From positions 1-22,258 of the forward strand of contig VSPG01000035.1 in assembly GCA_009775265.1 (NCBI GenBank): a stretch of 22,258 bases of DNA. The letters are read 5' to 3'. The position numbers and the translations under genes were made by a program. Numbering within the stretch: the stretch's first letter is position 1; each line of letters starts with the position of its first letter. The notes beneath the pieces are model-generated. The model saw nothing but the letters and a program-made list of their open reading frames with translations. It ran no database searches and was not told the DNA's origin. This document shows positions 15,274 to 22,223 of the stretch, piece by piece. The DNA is from Muribaculaceae bacterium. GTDB taxonomy: Bacteria; Bacteroidota; Bacteroidia; Bacteroidales; Muribaculaceae.

Positions 15274-16293
15274 ATGGCAATATCAACGAAAACACTTGCA
15301 ATAGGCGCGGCATTCATGGCCGCAGCCACAGCCGGCGCAGCCCCCTACCACGTGACCGTCCCTATGTCTGACGACGCAGAAGGAGCCATGGCATACATAG
15401 CCAATTTCGACACCGGAGCGAACATCGATTCCGTGCTCGTGGCCGGCGGCGTGGCCGAGTTCCGGGGCGAAATCGACGAGCCACTGCTCGCACGTGTGCT
15501 GCTCGACGGCGAGCGCTACGCCACATTCATCCTTGAGGAAGGCGGCATCGCTTTCAACAAAGACCGCGAGGCCGTAGGCTCCATGCTCAACGACCGCTTC
15601 AACCAGATGGGCGACTCCGCTTCGGCCATCGGAGCCAGGTTCCAGGCCGCCACAAGCGAGGATGCGCAAAGGGCCATCTACAACGAGTATACCGCGTTTA
15701 TGGACTCGCAGCTCGAGGAAAACGCCGACAACCCCATAGGCTACTACCTTTTCCTTCAGAAAGCCGGCAACCTCAACCGCGAGGAATTCTCCGCCGAACT
15801 TGAAAAATATCCCGCGTTTGCGAAATACGAACGCGTGAAACTCCGCAAGGCTTCGTTCGACCGCCAGGAAGCCACGGCCGAGGGCAAGCCGTTCGCCGAC
15901 TTCGAAATCGAGCATGACGGGGTGAAACACCGTCTCAGCGACGTAGTAGGCAAAGGCGACTATGTGCTCGTCGACTACTGGGCAAGCTGGTGCGGCCCGT
16001 GCATACGTCAGACCGAAGTGATAAAGGAAATCTACAACGAATACAAGGACAAAGGCCTCAAGGTGCTCGGCGTGGCCGTATGGGACGAGCCGGAAGCCAC
16101 AAAAGCAGCCGTCGCGAAGCACAGCCTGCCCTGGGAAAGCTGGCTCAACGCAGGCAGCGTGCCCACCGACATCTACGGCATCACGGGCATCCCCTGCATA
16201 ATACTTTACGGCCCGGACGGAACCATCATCAGCCGCGACAAGCAGAGCGACGAGCTTAAAGCGGCCGTCAGGGAGGCTCTCGCCGGAAAATGA
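15274..16293 (+). CDS. TlpA-like exported thioredoxin with DUF4369-type N-terminal domain
   Basis: This 339-residue protein has a signal peptide (about 1-22, ending TAGAA). Its beta-rich N-terminal domain (about 25-200) is like the DUF4369 region common in Bacteroidales, and a thioredoxin fold follows (about 205-338). The redox motif is WCGPC (C240, C243). The cis-proline loop is GIPCII, with Pro307 followed by Cys308 where most TlpA proteins have Thr. It should act in the periplasm as a thiol reductase for other exported proteins, possibly in cytochrome or stress-related maturation. Its stop overlaps the start of the next gene by ATGA (16290-16293), so the small membrane protein is translationally coupled to it. 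Confidence 0.9.
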   Translation: MAISTKTLAIGAAFMAAATAGAAPYHVTVPMSDDAEGAMAYIANFDTGANIDSVLVAGGVAEFRGEIDEPLLARVLLDGERYATFILEEGGIAFNKDREAVGSMLNDRFNQMGDSASAIGARFQAATSEDAQRAIYNEYTAFMDSQLEENADNPIGYYLFLQKAGNLNREEFSAELEKYPAFAKYERVKLRKASFDRQEATAEGKPFADFEIEHDGVKHRLSDVVGKGDYVLVDYWASWCGPCIRQTEVIKEIYNEYKDKGLKVLGVAVWDEPEATKAAVAKHSLPWESWLNAGSVPTDIYGITGIPCIILYGPDGTIISRDKQSDELKAAVREALAGK

Positions 16294-16601
16294 AACGGTT
16301 CCGCCTCACAAGCGGAGAATCCATCGGCGCCATAGTGCTGGTGGTGTGCATGGCATTGCCCGTGGCCATGCATCTGTGTTCTCCAAGGGGACACGCAGAT
16401 GCAGCCGCACAGGCCGCCGCCGACTCTGCCGCGCAGGCGCGCATCGATTCCATGCAGCAGCGCGACGACAGCCTGCGCACCGCGCGGCAACATCGGCGCG
16501 ACTCCCTGCGTGCGGCACGCACGGCCCGAAAGCGCACGGCCAAAGCGCATGAGACCCCGAGAGCCGACCGCAACCGGCTCGACGAAATCATTTCGCAATA
16601 G
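16290..16601 (+). CDS. small single-pass membrane protein, unknown function
   Basis: This 103-residue protein has a positively charged start (MKRFRLTSGE), one hydrophobic helix (about 11-29) and a long, highly charged Ala/Arg/Asp tail with a repeated DSLR pattern. The tail is probably an extended helix or coiled coil. It starts inside the stop codon region of the thioredoxin gene (ATGA overlap), which supports a real, co-translated gene. By the positive-inside rule the tail would be periplasmic. I do not recognise a family. Short 'anchor plus charged tail' proteins are common in Bacteroidales and poorly characterised. Confidence 0.7.
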   Translation: MKRFRLTSGESIGAIVLVVCMALPVAMHLCSPRGHADAAAQAAADSAAQARIDSMQQRDDSLRTARQHRRDSLRAARTARKRTAKAHETPRADRNRLDEIISQ

Positions 16602-16641
16602 AAAATTGTTATTACTGATATAACACCACACTCCTCAGCAC

Positions 16642-17547
16642 ATGAAAAAAGATTTCATATTTTTCTCCACGGAAGGCCGCGGACTCACATCCACGTCGGC
16701 CAACCATGTGGCCAACATGGCCAAAGAAATGATTCGCGCCATAGACGCCGAACTTGGCTCGCTCTCATTCTACTCCACGGAAGTGTCCCTGATAGGCAGC
16801 GACACGGCCAATGTGCTGTCACGCGGCGCCGACGCGCAGACCGTAAGCGCCACGGCCGACAAACTGCACCGCACGGCGCGTGCCAAATCGCTTATAGCAT
16901 GGCTTCGCGAAGCCATCAAAGCAAAAGAGCGCCTCATCGCCGAAGTCGAGGACATTTCACTTGAAGAATTCGCAAAGGCGGAAAATATAGAAATCCCCGA
17001 GGAACCAAAGCGCGCCGAAGCCCTCACCCCGGACGAATATTACGCCGGCCTGTCGCTCGACGAGCGCAACCGCTACTACGAACTTGAGACCCTCGCCGCC
17101 GTGATAGGAAAAGAGATACATCCGGGCGGACATTTTGCCGAAGCACGCGAAGCTCTGAACCGCACCGCCCTGAACCCCCACGAGGTGAAAGGCGACGGAC
17201 GCGACACGCTCATCTACAGCTTCGCGCCTACGGTGGACAGCGCCATCGTGGAAGACACGTATTTCGAACTGCAGAAACAATACCGCGACGCGCAGGCACG
17301 CCTCAACTCCATGAAGCACGACTGCGAGAAAGCCGTGGCCGATTCCGCCATAAAGGCGCAGACAGAGTACACGCAGGCGCTTGAGCGCCACAACGGCCTA
17401 ATGGACGAGATACGTGCGCGCCGCACGGAATACATACGAAAAAAGACAAAAGAATACGGCGACATGAAAATCCTCATCCCTGCATCGCTGCAGGGGGTAT
17501 ACGAGGAAGTGTCGCACCTCGGCAAAAAAGGCGAAAGCCGGGGATAG
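16642..17547 (+). CDS. hypothetical coiled-coil protein
   Basis: This 301-residue soluble protein has no signal peptide or membrane helix. It opens MKKDFIFFSTEGRGLTSTSA. A Lys/Glu-rich helical stretch spans about 75-120, and a long amphipathic helix spans about 205-272 with heptad-like spacing of Leu, Ala, Tyr and Met, suggesting a coiled coil. Codon use matches its neighbours, so it looks native. It lies 40 bases after the small membrane protein and may be read from the same transcript; I see no promoter in the gap. I do not recognise the family. The helical, charged character suggests a structural or scaffold role, but this is only a guess. Confidence 0.8.
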   Translation: MKKDFIFFSTEGRGLTSTSANHVANMAKEMIRAIDAELGSLSFYSTEVSLIGSDTANVLSRGADAQTVSATADKLHRTARAKSLIAWLREAIKAKERLIAEVEDISLEEFAKAENIEIPEEPKRAEALTPDEYYAGLSLDERNRYYELETLAAVIGKEIHPGGHFAEAREALNRTALNPHEVKGDGRDTLIYSFAPTVDSAIVEDTYFELQKQYRDAQARLNSMKHDCEKAVADSAIKAQTEYTQALERHNGLMDEIRARRTEYIRKKTKEYGDMKILIPASLQGVYEEVSHLGKKGESRG

Positions 17548-17573
17548 GCTGCCCGATGGCGGAGCCTGTCCCC
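17540..17573. other. hairpin spanning the stop codon of the coiled-coil gene
   Basis: GGGGATAGGCT (17540-17550) pairs with AGCCTGTCCCC (17563-17573), 11 bp with one G-T wobble and a 12-base loop. It includes the TAG stop (17545-17547). No T-run follows. The rest of the gap to 17839 holds a short CGCA-AGTC-TGCG hairpin and no convincing gene. Confidence 0.45.
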
Positions 17574-17821
17574 TAACGGCGGCACCGGCAGTCGGATTCA
17601 TGGCAAAAGCCCCCGAAGCGGGGCATGCAATAGGAAAACGGACGCAAGTCTGCGCCGATTATTAAACATCCTTATTTTCCTGTCCGGGCGGGCGCAATAT
17701 TTTTATTCCCGTGATGACTTGACTGTTCGGAGGAAGTTTTCGCTTTCGCAGCCTTCCCGGGTTTTCGACATGGATTTCAATTTTGCCCTTATCGGCTGCC
17801 CGGTTACGCCGGCCCGTGCCT

Positions 17822-17853
17822 GCGGCGGCGAGTGTCTCCTCACTCGTCGCCGC
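17822..17853. other. strong hairpin spanning the vsr stop codon
   Basis: A 13-bp GC-rich stem with one wobble (17822-17834 with 17841-17853) and a TCTCCT loop contains the vsr stop codon (17840-17842). No T-run follows on the minus strand, so it may end transcription weakly or protect the 3' end of the mRNA. Confidence 0.5.
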
Positions 17854-18373
17854 CTGGCGTTTTAGAGCGTGCGTAATGTTCTCCCGGTTCGGCGGCGACG
17901 GCATAGCCGCCGCCACCCTCGTCGTAGCCTTTCAGCGGCACTGCGCCCCGCATCCCGAGAAACGAGCGGTTTATGTAATATTCCACGGCCGCAAGAGTGC
18001 GTTCACGCTGAGCCTGGCGCAGCTGGCATTCCCACACCGTGAGCACATTCCAGCCCATGACCCGCAGGCGTGCTTTCTGCCGCTCGTCCCGCTCGCGGTT
18101 GTGCATGATTTTAGTCTGCCAGAACTCAGTGTTCGATTTAGGAATGTGGATATGTGTCTCGTGGCCATGCCAGAAACATCCGTGTACGAATATCACCACG
18201 CTATATTTTCGCAGCACGATGTCGGGCGAACCCGGCAGCCTCCGCACATTCTTGCGGAACCGGTAGCCCCGGCTCCACAGCCAGCGCCGCACCAAAAGCT
18301 CGGGCCTTGTGTCCTTGCCCTTTATACGCCTCATACACCGCGACCGCTGCCCGGGAGTCATGACATCCGTCAT
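17840..18373 (-). CDS. vsr: very short patch repair endonuclease Vsr
   Basis: Vsr nicks DNA 5' of the T in T:G mismatches that arise when 5-methylcytosine deaminates. The 177 residues carry the family core: DTRPELLVRRWLWSRGYRFR (21-40), the metal-binding Asp in LPGSPDIVL (D51), the catalytic VHGCFWHGH (H64, W68, H69) and FWQTKIMHN (84-92). About 30 Gly-rich residues extend past the usual end. The gene lies 77 bases after the DUF3109 gene on the same strand. Vsr is normally paired with a cytosine methylase such as Dcm, but no methylase gene is in the window. Solitary vsr genes are known in Bacteroidetes. Confidence 0.93.
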   Translation of the reverse strand: MTDVMTPGQRSRCMRRIKGKDTRPELLVRRWLWSRGYRFRKNVRRLPGSPDIVLRKYSVVIFVHGCFWHGHETHIHIPKSNTEFWQTKIMHNRERDERQKARLRVMGWNVLTVWECQLRQAQRERTLAAVEYYINRSFLGMRGAVPLKGYDEGGGGYAVAAEPGEHYARSKTPGGDE

Positions 18374-18450
18374 AAACTATTATCGAATTGCCGTAAAACA
18401 AATGATTTATTACGATATGGTATGACAAAAAACGTCCGTACGATGTTTCC

Positions 18451-19035
18451 TCACTCCTCCCCGTACTGCCGCAGGTATTCTTCGCAGGTGGAGGCGAGTT
18501 CTTCGTACCAGGCTTCGCCGAAACGGGCGGTGAGAGGACCGCGCAAAAACTGGTAGGCGCGGATGCCTTCGCGGCGGCCGAGCACCTCGGCGCATTTGCA
18601 TATCTTCCAGCGATGGAGATTCACGGCTGTGAAATCCTTGTATTCGGTGAGGCGCACGGGATAGAGATGGCACGACGACGGCTTCATCCAGCCCACACGC
18701 CCTTCGCGGTAGGCTTTTTCGATGGCGCACAGGCACATGCCTCCTGAGGCATAGCATGTGAACACGCAGTTGCGGCCATCGACAATGGAAGTGACAAGGT
18801 CGCCCTCCTCGTCGACATACGCCACGCCCTGTTCTTCGATTACGCGACGGGCTGCGGGCGACAAATCGTCCCACACCTCGGGCAACACTTCGCGCAGGCG
18901 CTCGCACTCCTCCTCCGTCACCGGCGCGCCGGCATCGCCTTCAATGCAGCATTGTCCGAGACATGACTGCAGGTCGCAGCAGAAAAAACGCTCGACAAGG
19001 TCGAGACTTACAAGGGTGTTCTGTATCTGAAGCAT
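18451..19035 (-). CDS. DUF3109 family cysteine-rich protein
   Basis: This 194-residue protein has a dense N-terminal cysteine cluster, FFCCDLQSCLGQCC (C19, C20, C25, C29, C30). A second group follows in the middle, CVFTCYASGGMCLCAI, with a later SSCHLYPVR and CKCAEVL. The pattern suggests binding of zinc or an iron-sulfur cluster, as in the related YkgJ-type cysteine-cluster proteins. The biochemical role of DUF3109 is not known. I chose the ATG at 19035; the open frame extends further, but that part lies inside the DUF5103 gene and has no homologue-like features. It starts 14 bases after DUF5103 ends, so it is probably in the ung operon. Confidence 0.85.
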   Translation of the reverse strand: MLQIQNTLVSLDLVERFFCCDLQSCLGQCCIEGDAGAPVTEEECERLREVLPEVWDDLSPAARRVIEEQGVAYVDEEGDLVTSIVDGRNCVFTCYASGGMCLCAIEKAYREGRVGWMKPSSCHLYPVRLTEYKDFTAVNLHRWKICKCAEVLGRREGIRAYQFLRGPLTARFGEAWYEELASTCEEYLRQYGEE

Positions 19036-19049
19036 ATATGGATTCGTTG

Positions 19050-20306
19050 TTATCGGATTAATGCCACGGCTATGAGGCGGTCGTAGCGTGCGCCGGGAGC
19101 GCGGTGGTACACTTTCACGGTGTATTCGTTGCGCGTAGGGTGGTAGTCGCCCTCCACCGGCGCCGTGTAGCCCCGTGTAGCGCCCGGCGGCACCACGAGG
19201 TACTGGTAGTTGTATGCGCCCTGCTTGAGCAGCATGGCCCGCTCGTAAAGGCCGGTGTCGGGATTGTACATCATCCGCGATTCGGAATCGAACCGACGCG
19301 CGCACATATCGCCGTCGATATAGACTGCCGCTCCAGGCAGTTCGGGCATTTCAAGGGCGAAATGCACCACGGCGTAATCGGCCTGCACGTCGCTCTCCGC
19401 CGCGCCCTGTGCGCGCACGAGAAAACGTCCGCTCTGCGTGCTGTCGTAGGAATAAGCGCCCTCCGAACGCGGTTCGTCCGCGGCGAGAGTGAAATGGTAG
19501 TACGGCTCCACCCAGTCTGTCGACTCCACTCCCATGCCGGGATATGTGGTGCTGACGGTCTCAAAACGGCGGTATTCATTGCCTGCTTCGAATATGAGCT
19601 GCGGCTGATGCTCGTAGCGGGCTACCGTACGGGTGGCCCGCAGCGGATGGCGTAGCGCCACTTCGTTGTCGTAGCGGCCGTTCTGCTGCACCGCCACGAT
19701 GAGTTCGTTGAAAGGGTCGGACACGTCGGCACGCTCCACGTCCACCGTCAGCGCGAGCTGCTGGTGCGCGTCGTTATAGTCCACATCGGTGCGGCCCGTG
19801 AGCTCGGCGGACACTGCGGCCGACTGCTCGCTCACCATGAGGCGCACCTGCGCCCACGGTTGGTCAGGCTCGTTTTCAGGATATATGCGCAGAAGGTAGT
19901 TGCCCGATATTTCAGGCATCATGTCAGGCGCAGGAAAGGCGAGCCGATAGTGAGTGTACGGCACTGTCGTGGCCTCCGAATAGGCATAATCGCCTATTTC
20001 GCCTTCGTTGAACCCGTCAATGTATTCGGCTTCCGCCAACTGCGACGGACGCCATGACGCGTCGCAGTGCGTGAGACTGTAGCGGAGATAGTCGCGGTCG
20101 TCGCTCAGCACATCGAATTCCACCATGAGCGCGCCTTGGGCTCCGAGCGGCACCACGGCCGTTTCCGCAGGCATCCCGCTGTACGCGTCCAGCACCTGGA
20201 GCGAGCGCAAGCGTTCGTTCAGGCTGCCGGTCATAGTGTCGGCACCCCTCAGGGCAATAGCCGCACACACGACGGCGACGGCAAGCGACAGCAGGCGCTT
20301 CACCAT
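19050..20306 (-). CDS. DUF5103 protein, T9SS plug-like
   Basis: This 418-residue exported protein has a signal peptide (about 1-21) and a beta-rich body. It has the DUF5103 landmarks: LVEFDVLSDDRDYLRYSLTHCDASW-type strands near residue 60-85, YIDGFNEG, and a C-terminal domain with YNPDTGLYERAMLLKQGAYNYQYLV. DUF5103 proteins include the plug that closes the SprA outer-membrane channel of the type IX secretion system. Homologues also occur in Bacteroidales where a full T9SS is not proven. Its start overlaps the ung stop by 7 bases (20300-20306), so it is translationally coupled to a DNA-repair gene, with no obvious functional link. Whether it works with SprA here is unknown. Confidence 0.82.
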   Translation of the reverse strand: MVKRLLSLAVAVVCAAIALRGADTMTGSLNERLRSLQVLDAYSGMPAETAVVPLGAQGALMVEFDVLSDDRDYLRYSLTHCDASWRPSQLAEAEYIDGFNEGEIGDYAYSEATTVPYTHYRLAFPAPDMMPEISGNYLLRIYPENEPDQPWAQVRLMVSEQSAAVSAELTGRTDVDYNDAHQQLALTVDVERADVSDPFNELIVAVQQNGRYDNEVALRHPLRATRTVARYEHQPQLIFEAGNEYRRFETVSTTYPGMGVESTDWVEPYYHFTLAADEPRSEGAYSYDSTQSGRFLVRAQGAAESDVQADYAVVHFALEMPELPGAAVYIDGDMCARRFDSESRMMYNPDTGLYERAMLLKQGAYNYQYLVVPPGATRGYTAPVEGDYHPTRNEYTVKVYHRAPGARYDRLIAVALIR

Positions 20307-20962
20307 TTTATCGGAGCCTGGCCATGCTTCACCAGCCAGTCATTGGCCAGCGAAAAATGATGGTTGCCGAAAAAGCCGCGGTAGGCCGACAGCGGCGACG
20401 GATGCGGCGATGAAAGCACGAGATGGCGCGAACGGTCGATAAAAGCGCCTTTGCGCTGCGCATGGCTGCCCCACAGCATGAACACAAGGCCGGAGCGGTC
20501 GGCATTCAGGCGACGCACCGCCTCGTCCGTGAATTCCTCCCATCCCATGCCGGCGTGGGAGGCCGGACAATGGGCCCGCACCGTGAGCGTGGCGTTGAGC
20601 AGCAGCACACCCTGTCCGGCCCACCGGCCGAGGTCGCCCGACGAAGGCATAGGCGCTCCTGTGTCCGAACTCACCTCCCGGAATATGTTCACGAGCGACG
20701 GAGGCATCGGCACCCCGTCGGCCACAGAAAAACACATGCCCGTGGCCTGCCCTATGTCGTGATACGGATCCTGGCCGAGAATGACCACTTTCACCTCGTC
20801 GAACGGGCAGGCATCGAAAGCCGCGAATATACGCGAAGCCGGCGGAAACACCTGCCGGGTTGCGTATTCCGACCGTACGAAATCCGTAAGGCGTCGAAAA
20901 CCTTCCGACTCCCATTGCGCTGCCAATGCGCGCTTCCACGATTCTTCTATTTTCACATTCAT
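20300..20962 (-). CDS. ung: uracil-DNA glycosylase (family 1)
   Basis: Ung removes uracil from DNA after cytosine deamination or dUTP misincorporation, starting base-excision repair. The 220 residues have the catalytic GQDPYH (63-68, with Asp66 as base), VLLLNATLTV (119-128) and the minor-groove loop HPSPLSA (187-193). The length matches the family. I chose the ATG at 20962 (MNVKIEESW). The open frame runs on to 21022, but that would place the start inside the tRNA-Arg gene. The promoter -7 box lies at 20967-20974, so the mRNA starts at or next to the ATG and may be leaderless. Confidence 0.97.
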   Translation of the reverse strand: MNVKIEESWKRALAAQWESEGFRRLTDFVRSEYATRQVFPPASRIFAAFDACPFDEVKVVILGQDPYHDIGQATGMCFSVADGVPMPPSLVNIFREVSSDTGAPMPSSGDLGRWAGQGVLLLNATLTVRAHCPASHAGMGWEEFTDEAVRRLNADRSGLVFMLWGSHAQRKGAFIDRSRHLVLSSPHPSPLSAYRGFFGNHHFSLANDWLVKHGQAPIKW

Positions 20963-20994
20963 CTTGCAAATATAAGAAAAAAACCTTACTTTTG
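20963..20994 (+). promoter_or_regulatory. promoter of tRNA-Arg
   Basis: TTG (20964-20966) and TACTTTTG (20987-20994) are separated by 20 bases and match the -33 and -7 boxes. The tRNA starts 13 bases later. It overlaps the minus-strand ung promoter almost completely. Confidence 0.75.
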
Positions 20995-20998
20995 CAGA
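20967..20998 (-). promoter_or_regulatory. promoter of ung
   Basis: On the minus strand TATATTTG (20974 to 20967) is an exact -7 box. TCTG (20998 to 20995), one mismatch from TTTG, lies 20 bases upstream. The box ends 4 bases before the ung ATG. Confidence 0.7.
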
Positions 20999-21007
20999 AC
21001 ATATCCC

Positions 21008-21079
21008 GCACCCATAGTTCAATGGATAGAATTACGGATTCCGGTTCCGTCGATTGGGGTTCGACTCCCCATGGGTGTA
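21008..21079 (+). tRNA. tRNA-Arg (anticodon CCG)
   Basis: The acceptor stem is GCACCCA (21008-21014) with TGGGTGT (21072-21078; the first pair is G-T), with discriminator A79. The anticodon stem is ACGGA/TCCGT (21034-21038 and 21046-21050) with loop TTCCGGT, giving CCG at 21041-21043, which reads the arginine codon CGG. The T-loop is GGTTCGACTCC. The 3' CCA is not encoded. Confidence 0.95.
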
Positions 21080-21089
21080 CTCGTTTTCA

Positions 21090-21117
21090 AGCCGTGCAAG
21101 GAAATGCACGGCTTTTT
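21090..21117 (+). terminator. intrinsic terminator of tRNA-Arg
   Basis: AGCCGTGCA (21090-21098) and TGCACGGCT (21105-21113) form a perfect 9-bp stem with a 6-base loop, followed by a T-run (21113-21117). Confidence 0.88.
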
Positions 21118-21340
21118 CATTAATATTATATCCTATTGGACTAATTGCTATAAAGAGGGTATTGACAGAAGTTGCGAGTTTTTGTTTAGGGATTAATTAT
21201 ACTCCCAAAACTCACTGCCCATAACAACTATAACCATTACACTCTGAAAAATGGCAAACCACTATACCGAGTGAAACAATGTCAGAAGTTCCGAAACGCA
21301 TTGACCAGCCAACGCTGAAAATGCTATAATATTCCAAAGG
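21118..21340. other. AT-rich intergenic stretch after tRNA-Arg
   Basis: Base composition shifts to AT-rich right after the tRNA terminator. On the minus strand, in the same frame as the 138-codon gene and after its stop, there is a further open stretch of about 42 codons. It includes an internal ATG (MRFGTSDIVSLGIVV...), but I cannot tell it from chance. No promoter with both boxes was found. Confidence 0.4.
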
Positions 21341-21757
21341 TCAACCTTTAGAATCCACATTCTCAATTTCCGATTTTCCCGAAATAGAATCTTCTATTTT
21401 TGCATTCCGGTGATAGCCGTGACGCACGTGCGGACCTACAAAAATAAGTTCTTTGTACCGTTCTCCGTCATCATTTTTCTTATTCTGCATCCTAAAAAAG
21501 CCTCTGACAGGAATATCATTGTTGTTAATTATCGTCCTGAAATATTTTGAATCCATAACAATGACCTCTTGTCCGATTTGGTTTATAACTTTCTTCTTTT
21601 CGACATATTCGAGTGGGGTTCCTTCAATAGCCGTATATGTACCTTGAGGAATAATTAAAGTCTCAACCTTTACATATTTTTTAACGGCTAAATATACCGC
21701 AATGAAACGAAGTCGAATTCCAATATCTTCTATACGATTTTGAATTGTACCGGCCAA
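21341..21757 (-). CDS. hypothetical protein, AT-rich, possibly truncated at the 5' end
   Basis: This open frame of 138 codons starts at a TTG (21757); no in-frame ATG or GTG lies near its beginning. The product is basic, with no signal peptide. An opening amphipathic segment (about 10-28) is followed by beta-like strands (VKVETLIIPQGTYTAIEG) and a His-rich end GPHVRHGYHRNAK. I do not recognise it. Codon use and AT content differ from the genes left of the tRNA-Arg and match its upstream neighbour, 10 bases away on the same strand. The missing strong start may mean a real TTG start coupled to the upstream stop, or a fragment of a longer gene. Confidence 0.6.
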   Translation of the reverse strand: MAGTIQNRIEDIGIRLRFIAVYLAVKKYVKVETLIIPQGTYTAIEGTPLEYVEKKKVINQIGQEVIVMDSKYFRTIINNNDIPVRGFFRMQNKKNDDGERYKELIFVGPHVRHGYHRNAKIEDSISGKSEIENVDSKG

Positions 21758-21767
21758 CAGATTATCA

Positions 21768-22223
21768 TCATAACAGAATAGAGTCGCTCATTAAGAGTTT
21801 AGGTTGCCCATCTACAAATTCATATCCGGCAGAGAAATGGAACACACTACATCCATCTTGCTCATTAAAAAACCAAACATTCAATTGTCCATCACCAAAC
21901 CCATAGACTAATGTTTCATTATTATTCTTAAGTATCAGAATACCGCATTCATCTGTTTTACTGAATTCCTTGAATAGATCAGGCATAATTTTTTCGAAGG
22001 CGGGCGCGCTTTCCTCCATAACTCTTTCAAAAGAAGGCATTACAAGTTCCGGCAATCCCCAATTAGGTTTCAAAGCCCGTATGTCATTCAAATGCTTCAA
22101 TTCATCATTTAGAATCTCATAATTCACCTTGTTTTTGGGCGCGGCAAAGACTAAACCCTCTTGAAATCCAGAAATTTCTGGATTAAGCAACCAAGTGATA
22201 ACAGGACGCTTCTTTATTATCAT
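21768..22223 (-). CDS. hypothetical protein, immunity-protein-like
   Basis: This 151-residue acidic, soluble protein has no signal peptide. It is unrecognised, but its character resembles cytoplasmic immunity proteins of Bacteroidetes toxin systems: small, acidic, one alpha-helical half (about 40-90) and then beta strands ending FHFSAGYEFVDGQPKLL. The start is the ATG at 22223. It overlaps by four bases (ATGA) the stop of a 10-codon upstream frame (22252-22220), which could be a leader peptide. The gene is AT-rich like its downstream neighbour. An immunity role is a guess from composition and the accessory context. Confidence 0.65.
   Translation of the reverse strand: MIIKKRPVITWLLNPEISGFQEGLVFAAPKNKVNYEILNDELKHLNDIRALKPNWGLPELVMPSFERVMEESAPAFEKIMPDLFKEFSKTDECGILILKNNNETLVYGFGDGQLNVWFFNEQDGCSVFHFSAGYEFVDGQPKLLMSDSILL

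Noticed and set aside
19036..19305. N-terminal extension of the DUF3109 protein
   Set aside because: It overlaps the DUF5103 coding region and has shadow-like Arg/Pro-rich composition. MLQIQNTLV at 19035 is the family-like start.
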